Assembly (NCBI GenBank): GCA_018268055.1
Contig: JAFDXF010000038.1
Location: forward strand, 37,519-101,518
Direction: 5' to 3'
Source: Bacteroidota bacterium
GTDB taxonomy: Bacteria; Bacteroidota; Bacteroidia; Chitinophagales; Chitinophagaceae
Length of the DNA stretch: 64,000 nucleotides
A program made the position numbers and the translations under genes. Shown one piece after another: positions 56,301 to 63,175 of this stretch (its first letter is position 1; the number at the start of each line of letters is the position of its first letter). The notes beneath the pieces were generated by a model. The model did not search any database. It was not told the DNA's origin and saw nothing but the letters and a program-made list of their open reading frames with translations.

Positions 56301-56346
56301 CACTACAGTAATCGTATCATTAAAAACAAAATACCGCTATGATTAA
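53302..56346 (+). CDS. Hybrid-sensor histidine kinase: Reg_prop propeller, Y_Y_Y, LytS-type kinase
   Basis: 1014 residues from ATG 53302: signal peptide ending VCAQ, a periplasmic two-propeller sensor (about 25-690; repeated LWMATTEGLF, IWLATQIGIAVFD, LWIASAYGLYKID units), a Y_Y_Y domain (about 690-765), one membrane helix (about 772-792), and a His_kinase/HATPase region with the phospho-His in LKAQMNPHFMFNCINSID, N box VENAILHG and G box DNGIGRT. It has no receiver domain. The stop overlaps the LytTR gene by 8 bp. It probably senses a sugar or peptide outside. Confidence 0.93.
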   Translation: MLRRFRFILPVLFFMLPFWVCAQSFPDLKLFPVHTGSSSPAKNISDIAIDQQGLMWFSTEAGELLRYDGNYTKVVISPDQSNASLHELSIDNKNQIYISSADGLICYNPLNDKLKRYRHIENDNRSLADDDKPNPFVDSKQRVWVTSTRGLQQLDALTGQFVSYHTPDIPATFPQKEFNHLEKITEDRQGNLWIASAYGLYKIDTVEKKLVPYYFPHYIWITGIFIDSQQQFWLTTWGAGMIKFDPESGKFSDLHSPENLNKIFYGPCEYVDINQKKWLCFSDYESLILMDPVTEKIKRYFVGTRINNLYKDKSNRLWMATTEGLFIIDNVQQQIISYPLHQQANLAAGEFGFPKFWFDAGNEIWLTGYFAKGLYRFTKNFKFISHIKSIPPSSNSYLSSIISAIVKDKNQNIWYCTDSGLVKQTGHSFHVLIPPYRFNKEKGTSFKNILQRPDGKWWIRSYWDGMSLFDPAKETFIKYEMPKEVTVVTASALDKSGKLWVGTDKGLYLLNDENKTFLSYPMHYPNGSSDRLWNQIFDLLPDNNNRIWLATQIGIAVFDAAKKQFDFLNEHSGIGYSPTFRLLQDDDYFIWAIAQGKLIAINSENRNVQSFGNETGLPAGFDDYGLFHKTMDGNIWLAYTGGLISFNPKKLLAGNMENGKIIITDVYEDGVRMMYHNDTTIEVNKNATQIRIRFAYNNYSISEKNILYYKISQQGLNTNWQKSNGEISLVNLAPGTYTLQLKGENPALNQMPAIASFTIVIPPKWYQTILFKTLLLLVALIIVYFLSRWRIRNIKSKAALQQKIAESEMAALKAQMNPHFMFNCINSIDSFIYSNDKYNATLYLNKFAKLLRNILDHSKENTVLLSNDIETLKLYIELEELRHEGKFKTHFNIEKELENTQIIVPPLIIQPFVENAILHGLRNKNSNDGILDISIQKSGSSIEYIITDNGIGRTASAMLNKNKPSSHGMNISFDRIRLFNQEENPSVIIKDRIEGDSQSGTTVIVSLKTKYRYD

Positions 56347-57079
56347 AGCAATCATTGTTGATGATGAAACAAGAGGGCGCATGGCGCTTCGCAATAAATT
56401 AGAGGTACATTGCCCAACCGTTGAGGTAGTTGGCGAAGCAGGCGGCGGCGTGGAAGCCATAACAATGATAAATCGGTTAAACCCAACACTTGTTTTTCTG
56501 GATATAGAGATGCCACAAATGAATGGTTTTGAAATGTTGGAAAAATTACAGGAAAAAGAATTTTATTTAATTTTTACTACGGCGTATAATCAATATGCTA
56601 TTAAAGCCATTCGCTATGCAGCATTTGATTACCTGCTGAAACCGGTAGATATTGAAGAATTAAAAACTGCAGTGGATAAAGTAGAAAAAAACATTCACCA
56701 AAAATTAAAAGCAAGATTAGATCTACTCAGAGAGAATTTATTATTACCCGAAAAGAAAATGAAACGGTTGGCTGTTTCAACATTAGAAGGCATATTATTT
56801 ATTGAAATCAACAACATCACGCATCTTGAAGCAAGCAGCAACTATACCCTGATTTATCTTGCTGATAAAACTAAAATAACGGCTTCAAAAACGCTGAAGG
56901 ATTTTGGTGATATTTTGCCCTCCGATATTTTTCACCGGGTACATAATTCTTATATCGTCAATCTGAATTACATAAAACGATACATACGCGGCGATGGCGG
57001 CCAAATAGAATTGACCGATGGAACACTCATTGAAGTGTCAAGAAGATATAAGGATGATTTTATTGCGAAAATGAGTTAG
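56339..57079 (+). CDS. LytTR-family response regulator
   Basis: 246 residues: receiver domain (about 2-120) with the acidic pair DDE, phospho-acceptor Asp in VFLDIEMPQM, Thr in IFTTAYN and Lys in LLKPVD, then a LytTR DNA-binding domain (about 140-245; EINNITHLEASSNYTLIYLA, FHRVHNSYIVNLNYIKRY). Cognate partner of the overlapping kinase. A candidate site is the 21-bp repeat upstream of the peptidases. Confidence 0.95.
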   Translation: MIKAIIVDDETRGRMALRNKLEVHCPTVEVVGEAGGGVEAITMINRLNPTLVFLDIEMPQMNGFEMLEKLQEKEFYLIFTTAYNQYAIKAIRYAAFDYLLKPVDIEELKTAVDKVEKNIHQKLKARLDLLRENLLLPEKKMKRLAVSTLEGILFIEINNITHLEASSNYTLIYLADKTKITASKTLKDFGDILPSDIFHRVHNSYIVNLNYIKRYIRGDGGQIELTDGTLIEVSRRYKDDFIAKMS

Positions 57080-57100
57080 TGAGGAATTGAAAACATGAAA

Positions 57101-57120
57101 ATATTTTGTCGGCAAAATAT
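57101..57120. repeat. Hairpin after the LytTR gene
   Basis: ATATTTTG-TCGG-CAAAATAT, perfect 8-bp arms, 22 bp after the stop. No T-run. A 12-bp motif GAGGAATTGAAA lies on each side (57081-57092, 57146-57157). Confidence 0.5.
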
Positions 57121-57186
57121 AGACAAAAATAATTTGTGTGAATAAGAGGAATTGAAATCTATTTATTTTTTCTTACACGATTTTGC

Positions 57187-58239
57187 TCATTTTTTCGGTG
57201 GATTTAGTTTTTTAATTGCTTTATCAAAATCGCTTTCGTAAAGTTTATCCTGTATTATTCTGTATTTTTCGTATTCGCTTTCGGCTTTGAGTTTGGCTTG
57301 CAACATTGATATTTTACCTGCGTCTTTCAAAATAGGGCAATCGGCAAGTTCTAAAAACTGAACTAAAAACTTGTCCCAATCTTTCATATTCATTACCTGG
57401 CGGTTTCTTGCTCTGCTTTCTGCCAAATCCAAATAAGCGGTAACAATTTGTTCCAACACTTTAATGTGTTCTTCGTTCAAATAGTTTTTGGCAATGCTTA
57501 CATCGCTTTTCAAAATTTTTCCGGCAGGTGCGTGTTTCCACGTTTTTAAACCCATATAAATTTGGGCGGCATCGGCTGTGGTGTAAATAATCTCGGCTGC
57601 AGTTTTTCCCGTAATTGCCCAATGCAGTTTGTTTTGCACAGTAGCAAAAAAATGCTGTGTGATGTCTGCTTGGCTGTCGTAATCAGCAGAGAGTGCATAG
57701 ATGTCGGTTATTTTTTGATATAAACGCCTTTCGCTCATTCGTATTTCACGAATGCGTTCCAGCATTTCTTCAAAGTAGTCAATGCCGAAATGCTGAATTT
57801 GTTTCAATCGCTCATCGTCCATTGCAAAACCTTTGATGATGTATTCATGCAAAATGTTTGTAGCCCATTTGCGAAATTCAATAGCACGGTGCGAATTGAC
57901 CCTGTAACCTACGGCTGTTATGGCTTTTAGGTTGTAGAACTTCACTTCTTTTTCCTGTTGTAAGCCTTCAATAGCACCGTGCTGAGTGGTGTGTCGGAAA
58001 TTCCGACATACCACTTGCTCATCTAATTCGCCCTCTTCAAAAATCTTTTTCAGGTGTTCGGTAATGGTGCTTCTGCCTTTTTCAAATAGTTCGGCTATGG
58101 CTTTTTGGGTGAGCCACAAGGTTTCGTGCTGAAAATAAACATCAATGTTTACCTTACCGTTTTCTGCCGTAAACAGCACAAAGTTGTTGAACTGTTGCAG
58201 CTCGCCTTTGCCTGGTGTCATGTTTTTCTTCTTTGCCAT
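57187..58239 (-). CDS. rhuM: RhuM-family virulence-associated protein
   Basis: 350 residues matching the Virulence_RhuM family: VNIDVYFQHETLWLTQKAIA (start of the winged-helix-like region), VGYRVNSHRAIEFRKWATNI, GFAMDDERLKQ and YAL-SADYD-type central region. RhuM is named from Salmonella SPI-3; homologues are scattered, often in accessory or mobile regions, and no biochemical activity is established. The gene stands alone between a signalling operon and unrelated secreted-protein genes, consistent with acquisition by transfer. Confidence 0.9.
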   Translation of the reverse strand: MAKKKNMTPGKGELQQFNNFVLFTAENGKVNIDVYFQHETLWLTQKAIAELFEKGRSTITEHLKKIFEEGELDEQVVCRNFRHTTQHGAIEGLQQEKEVKFYNLKAITAVGYRVNSHRAIEFRKWATNILHEYIIKGFAMDDERLKQIQHFGIDYFEEMLERIREIRMSERRLYQKITDIYALSADYDSQADITQHFFATVQNKLHWAITGKTAAEIIYTTADAAQIYMGLKTWKHAPAGKILKSDVSIAKNYLNEEHIKVLEQIVTAYLDLAESRARNRQVMNMKDWDKFLVQFLELADCPILKDAGKISMLQAKLKAESEYEKYRIIQDKLYESDFDKAIKKLNPPKK

Positions 58240-58346
58240 CTATCTGTACCGGGTTTTACTATTTTGGTTATAGCCGACCAAGTTATGATTAAATTTCAAG
58301 TTGCACTCGTGTAAAGGAAAATAAACATTTCACCTGTATTAACGTA

Positions 58347-59573
58347 TCACTCCACCATCTTCCTCACTGCATCAAAATCAAAATTCTTTGTGAAGTTGTC
58401 CAGCATCCTGAGTGATGAGGGCATGGTGACATACCGGAATGCGATAGTTATCAACTGAGGACTGGCAGTGCCTTTTGTAGATGTTTTAAAATAATCGGAA
58501 TTGTATTTGTACAAGCCGCCCAAATTTTTCTCACCATCATAAAATTTCCAGAAGCGATTGTAATTCGTTTGCTCCGGTAACTTAGCATTATATCTTTTGC
58601 TATTATCTTCAGAGGGATTTATAATGGCTTGAGCAGCCAACCATTTTTCATCGTTTTCGCTTAATGCTTTATTGACAACTGAAATTTTATCCGAAACATC
58701 TTTCTCCCAATTCGCATAATACTTCATGTCGCTGGATTTTTCTTCTTTCAATTTTGTAACCAACTTCGTAAAATGCAATTTTTCTCTCTCATAATATTCC
58801 AGCAGGCTTTGCAAATATTCTTTGCGGCTTACCGGAATTAAAACGGGAATGTCTTTTTTCTTAATAAACCAATAACGATAAATGTAATTATTCCGGTTGT
58901 TGAGCTTGATATCTTTATCCGCTACATCCTGGAAGTAGTTTTCACCTGTGTTCACAGCTTTTATCAACTCCTGATTATTACAAGTCATGTAAGTAAACAG
59001 CCTAATCAATTGTGCATTTACATCAGCAGATTTATGATTTTTCCAATCAGCGTATTGCATTCCAAAATCATAAGCAGGAAAACTGCTGCCGAAAGGCGCT
59101 GATAAAAATTTATCTAATGTGGTTAGTTGTAATTGGTTTACATACATGCGTAAAACAGAACTGAATTCACTATTGCGAGTCAATTTTCCTTTAGCACAAA
59201 AGTATTCGTACAAGGCAGCCTGAAAAGAATATTGGCCTAATTTGGTAGTTCCCAAATATTGATTACCCTCGGTAGTATAATAATTTTCCCAACTACCACC
59301 AGTAAAGTTAAAACCTGTATGGCTTTGTGCTTCTGTTTTTTCTAAATCGCCCAATATTTTTTTTGCCATTGCTTTGTCAGCAGCAGTGGCCATTTTATTA
59401 AAGTATTCTGCTCTTACCGCCGGCCAGGGATATTGTGCAGCTGTTAAATATTTACCGGTTGTAGCATCTAACTCTGCAGAGGTTTTACAATCTTGCGCAA
59501 TACTGCTTTGTGTTATTGCAATAAAAAAAAGTAATGCAATTGTTGTCCTGAGTTGATTTTTTTTATTTATCAT
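58347..59573 (-). CDS. Secreted protein of unknown function
   Basis: 408 residues from ATG 59573, giving signal peptide MINKKNQLRTTIALLFFIAI and cleavage near IAQDC. The body is mostly helical with Tyr/Trp-rich segments (YFQDVADKDIKLNNRNNYIY, TNYNRFWKFYDGEKNLGGLY). I do not recognise a family. It lies 19 bp downstream of the 59593-61680 gene and is surely in the same operon. Confidence 0.7.
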   Translation of the reverse strand: MINKKNQLRTTIALLFFIAITQSSIAQDCKTSAELDATTGKYLTAAQYPWPAVRAEYFNKMATAADKAMAKKILGDLEKTEAQSHTGFNFTGGSWENYYTTEGNQYLGTTKLGQYSFQAALYEYFCAKGKLTRNSEFSSVLRMYVNQLQLTTLDKFLSAPFGSSFPAYDFGMQYADWKNHKSADVNAQLIRLFTYMTCNNQELIKAVNTGENYFQDVADKDIKLNNRNNYIYRYWFIKKKDIPVLIPVSRKEYLQSLLEYYEREKLHFTKLVTKLKEEKSSDMKYYANWEKDVSDKISVVNKALSENDEKWLAAQAIINPSEDNSKRYNAKLPEQTNYNRFWKFYDGEKNLGGLYKYNSDYFKTSTKGTASPQLITIAFRYVTMPSSLRMLDNFTKNFDFDAVRKMVE

Positions 59574-59592
59574 TTTACTTGTATTAAATTTT

Positions 59593-61680
59593 TTATTTTC
59601 CAAACCCACTGATGGCGCCGCTCATATTTCCTGAAATTAAACTCATGCGGCCAGAAACAGTAATACTCACGCTCGGATCGTTCACAATGCCTGCAGGGTC
59701 ATCTACGGTATTGGAACCGGCTGTTACTTTAGCCTCGCCGGTGGCATATACATCTTCTATGCCGCGGCTCGTAAACTCTACACCCATGCCCGCTTTTACA
59801 GAAGCGCCTACTTGCAGCGGACCTTTGCTTACAGAAATGCTTTTGTCAATCACCGTTGCTTCCACAGTGCCTTTAATAAATTTCAACTCTTGCTTATCGT
59901 TGAATTTGTAATTTAGATTTCCACTTAGTTTACCAAGGTCAAATTCCACCCTTGATTTACCACATTCAGATATTCCTTTCATAAGAACAAAATCCAGTGT
60001 AGTTATAAAAGCACAATGCATCTCATCAAAATCTGCCAGTTTGTAGCGTGATTGTTTTTGTTCAGGTGCTTCGCACTTGCCATATTTATTAGTGGCTATG
60101 TACCTTGTATTGCCCATCGCAGCCAACCATTCTTTTTTAGCAGTAATTCTTGTTGCTTCAAAGGTGGGTGCGTCCTGCGTAAATTGTTTCCAATATAATT
60201 CCTCATTAATTTTTAAATACAACTGGTGCAAATAATTTTTGTAGGCTTCTTCCAATGGTTTATTGTAATTGGCATACACCCACTCACTGTATTTTTTTTG
60301 TACCACGCAATTATCATAACCAATATTTTCTCCTTTTTTTGCCAGTTCGGTTTCAGACTCTGCTTTGACGCTGTTTTGCTTTTCTAAACTTTTTCGTTGA
60401 GCTTCATCTTTTGCGATAAAATCTTTTATCAAATCATCAATTTGCTTTTTGGCAGCTTTTAAACGAAAGGCAACGCCGCCATCCTTCTTCATTTCTTCCA
60501 GATGTCTTTGTGCATTTACTTCATACAAATTAGTCTTTTCTGCAGGACTGGCTTTCATTTTCAAAATGTCATCTACACTCTTATTGTCAAATTTTTTATA
60601 GTTCTGTTGTGCCTCTTGATTATTGGCTTGTTGATAAGGAATCAGTTCTTTTGCCAGTGACATTACTTTTTCATTCACCTGTTTTTGAAAAGCATCCCAA
60701 TCGGCACTCAATTTTAATTCCTGTTCATAAGAAATGGGTGCATCCGGGCGAACAAATTTGCGCAAACCCAATGGATCAGGGTCGGGGCGAAATGGCATAC
60801 GCATATCACTGCCCTTTACAGAATAACCCAACTTACGCAACTTGTTCACTTTATCTAATGAATAACTATAAGCCAAAGAGTTTTTCATTTTCTCAATTGC
60901 TTGTGTTTTGTTGCCTTTACTTTCCTGTATCAGGCATTGTGTATAGTTAGCCTGCGGATGATAAGCAAAAGCTTTTACTACCTTATCCAAATTTGCATTG
61001 GCTTTATCCACTTCACCCAAATAAAACCATGCCTGCCCCAGGTTGTTTAATATAGTTGTGTTGTCAGGGTGTTGTTTGTTGAGATACTCCAACAAAGGAA
61101 TGGCTTTATGTGGCGCTCCACCCATGCTCATCATGGCGGCAAAATTGCTGAGCAAGTCAGCATCCGATGCATCATCAGCACAGGCTTTGCCCATCAGATA
61201 GACAGCAATATCAGGGTTACCAACAGCCCAGTAACCAATAGCTGCATTACCAATAGCTGCAGCATCGTATTTATTTTGTTTAAAGGCCGAATACACCTGT
61301 TGCCCAAATATTTTCACATCACCACCTACTCCCTTTTCAATATACTCATTCAGCGTTTTAATATAAGCAGGAACAGTAGCGGCGGTAAGCGTTATCTTAG
61401 GAATAGCATCAATCAGCCCGGCATTTCTTTTGGGAACTTCATCACCTCCAACAGCCAGGCCAATTTGTGCATCGGTAGCGCCTGCGGGCATTGCAGGCAC
61501 ATTGGTGGACATACCCATTTGCTCCATCATTTTTCTTTGCTCCGGTGTAAGTTTATCCAAAGCATCCTGTGCTTGTTTTTGCTTTTGTTGAATTTCTTTT
61601 TGGTTAGTTGGATTTTTTTGCTGGGCAAAAACCGGGAAGCAAAATGTTATAAACAATATTAGAAGATGTACTTTTTTCAT
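59593..61680 (-). CDS. Secreted TPR-containing protein, unknown function
   Basis: 695 residues: signal peptide about 1-19 (ends VFAQ), a Gln/Lys-rich segment, an N-terminal helical part with TPR-like repeats (about 160-285; ADLLSNFAAMMSMGGAPHKA, TTILNNLGQAWFYLGEVDKA), a coiled, charged middle (about 330-470) and a C-terminal beta-rich part (about 560-695; GKLSGNLNYKFNDKQELKFI, VGASVKAGMGVEF). It is the first gene of a two-gene operon. Function unknown. Confidence 0.75.
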   Translation of the reverse strand: MKKVHLLILFITFCFPVFAQQKNPTNQKEIQQKQKQAQDALDKLTPEQRKMMEQMGMSTNVPAMPAGATDAQIGLAVGGDEVPKRNAGLIDAIPKITLTAATVPAYIKTLNEYIEKGVGGDVKIFGQQVYSAFKQNKYDAAAIGNAAIGYWAVGNPDIAVYLMGKACADDASDADLLSNFAAMMSMGGAPHKAIPLLEYLNKQHPDNTTILNNLGQAWFYLGEVDKANANLDKVVKAFAYHPQANYTQCLIQESKGNKTQAIEKMKNSLAYSYSLDKVNKLRKLGYSVKGSDMRMPFRPDPDPLGLRKFVRPDAPISYEQELKLSADWDAFQKQVNEKVMSLAKELIPYQQANNQEAQQNYKKFDNKSVDDILKMKASPAEKTNLYEVNAQRHLEEMKKDGGVAFRLKAAKKQIDDLIKDFIAKDEAQRKSLEKQNSVKAESETELAKKGENIGYDNCVVQKKYSEWVYANYNKPLEEAYKNYLHQLYLKINEELYWKQFTQDAPTFEATRITAKKEWLAAMGNTRYIATNKYGKCEAPEQKQSRYKLADFDEMHCAFITTLDFVLMKGISECGKSRVEFDLGKLSGNLNYKFNDKQELKFIKGTVEATVIDKSISVSKGPLQVGASVKAGMGVEFTSRGIEDVYATGEAKVTAGSNTVDDPAGIVNDPSVSITVSGRMSLISGNMSGAISGFGK

Positions 61681-61870
61681 CTGTAGAATTTATTCGTAAA
61701 AATAAGTTGATGAAACAGGACGGGGAATCATTAAAAAAGATGATTTTTTTAAATCTTTCCTAAGAATGCTTTCAGGATACAAAAGAACAGGAACCGCAGA
61801 AACCTTTATAAAGGCAGGATGTTTTAAGGTAAATAACTTGTAGGCTAATTAATGTTTTGATGTTCCGAGA

Positions 61871-61955
61871 AAGCCCGGCAGGGCTTGAATATGATTAGCC
61901 TTGAGTGCAAACTCATGGCTAATAACAAATACAATCCACAACCCTGCAAGGGTTG
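61871..61955. repeat. REP-like palindromes downstream of the Y1 transposase gene
   Basis: AAGCCC-GGCA-GGGCTT (61871-61886), a long hairpin ATTAGCC/TGAGT with ACTCA/GGCTAAT (61894-61923), and CAACCCT-GCA-AGGGTTG (61939-61955). GC-rich hairpins in an AT-rich genome flanking a Y1 transposase are the hallmark of REP/RAYT systems. Confidence 0.75.
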
Positions 61956-61969
61956 AATGCAGAACCACG

Positions 61970-62413
61970 TTAAAGCAAATATTTTTCATTAAATTCAATG
62001 TCATTCTCTGTTAGCAATCTTTTAAACTCATTCTGAAATGTTTCTTTTTTGTGATGTTCCTTTTGGTTTTTGACGTAATTGATAACGTTATCTTTTTCTT
62101 TTACAGAATAGGTAAAAGCGCCATAACTATCCTGCCATCCTTCAAAATCCGGAAATAAACCATTGCTTTTCATCCAAACACTGCTCGCTACTTTTATATC
62201 TTTAACATAATCAGCAAGTGATATTGACGGATGAAGATCTGAAAAAATATGAATGTGGCCTTCAACACCGTTAATGCGATAAAGATGACATTTTTTATTT
62301 TTCACAATTCCCCAAATGTATTTGTACAATTGTTCGCAATGCTGTTCTGCAATTGTCATTTTACGATATTTTGTTCCAAAAACAATTTGGTAAAAAATCT
62401 GGCGATAGCTCAT
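61970..62413 (-). mobile_element. REP-associated tyrosine (Y1) transposase, IS200-like
   Basis: 147 residues, the size of TnpA_REP/IS200 Y1 proteins. The HUH motif is present as GHIHIFSDLHP, with a single catalytic Tyr in NVINYVKNQKEHHKK near the C-terminus and the family start YRQIFYQIVFGTKYRKMTI. It is flanked on both sides by palindromes rather than by classical IS ends, so it is a RAYT-type domesticated enzyme that mobilises hairpin repeats as single strands. Confidence 0.88.
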
Positions 62414-62753
62414 TGTCGTTGTTTTTTAATAATCTGAGGGTTAATATATCTGCAATATAACTTCAATCTTTAAAATTCAACCCCGTTGGGGTTGTAATCT
62501 ATTATTCATTTTGCCTCCCGCAATGCGGGAGGCTATTCATATTATAGCCCTGCCCGTCCGGTCAGGCGGGCCTGTCGGGCTAAAAAACCTACAGGCAATT
62601 CACTGCAAAATTGTTGTTCACTTTTATTCCTATTACCTTCCGCTATGCATGACGCAATTCAAATTAAAGCCCCGTCGGGCTAAAACACTTTCTGAACATC
62701 AAAATATGAATTAGCTAACTTTTACAACATGGGAAAAAATATAACTTTACAGC
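62414..62753. other. Palindrome-rich spacer
   Basis: 340 bp without a credible gene. It carries CAACCCC-GTT-GGGGTTG (62478-62494), a 21-nt hairpin with arms GCCTCCCGCA/TGCGGGAGGC (62513-62533), TAGCCC...GGGCTA enclosing a GC-rich inner region (62545-62582) and AGCCC-CGTC-GGGCT (62668-62681). Confidence 0.75.
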
Positions 62754-63040
62754 ATGTCATCAGCCAGTATTATAGAAAGCATTAAAGATAAATTGCCCTC
62801 GCTGAGGGAAAAATATCCATTAGGCAGTTTGGCATTCTTTGGTTCTGTAACACGCCCTGATTTTAGTGCAGGTAGTGATATAGATATTATTGTTGATTTT
62901 GAAAGTGATGATTTTTGTTGTTTGTTGAGTTAGCTGACGAACTTGAAAAGATTACAAAAACAAAGGTTGATTTGGTTTCAAAACGCAGCATTAAAGAAAG
63001 GCATTGGAATTATTTGAAAGATAAATTAGTATATGCTTGA
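62754..63040 (+). pseudogene. MNT-type minimal nucleotidyltransferase, frameshifted
   Basis: The first frame gives 59 residues with the nucleotidyltransferase core FFGSVTRPDFSAGSDIDIIV (GS...DID) and stops at 62931. Adding one T to the T5 run at 62912-62916 restores DDFLLFVELADELEKITKTK and the frame ends normally with KLVYA at 63040. MNT proteins are antitoxin or AMPylase partners of HEPN toxins. The catalytic Gly-Ser and Asp-x-Asp are intact. The break is a true mutation or a homopolymer error. Confidence 0.82.
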
Positions 63041-63095
63041 ACGGCCAATAAAAATATTACTGGAAGATATTCTTCTTCTACAAAGCAATTTGTAA
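63033..63095 (+). pseudogene. Truncated HEPN-type toxin start
   Basis: ATG 63033 overlaps the MNT stop (ATGCTTGA), the normal arrangement of MNT-HEPN pairs. MLERPIKILLEDILLLQSNL matches the beginning of HEPN/DUF86 proteins, but the frame ends after 20 codons and I find no continuation in other frames. The toxin is lost. Confidence 0.65.
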
Positions 63096-63175
63096 TACTT
63101 CTTTCTTACCCTTTTGAAAGCATCACTGTTTTTTATACAATTGTTATTTTGAGATATGATATTTTTTCACCGCTA

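Noticed and set aside
57081..57157. Two copies of GAGGAATTGAAA resembling the end of a CRISPR repeat
   Set aside because: Only two 12-bp copies, 65 bp apart, no spacer-repeat periodicity and no cas genes.
62511..62714. 67-codon frame in the palindrome spacer
   Set aside because: It is made of GC-rich hairpin sequence with no protein-like pattern.
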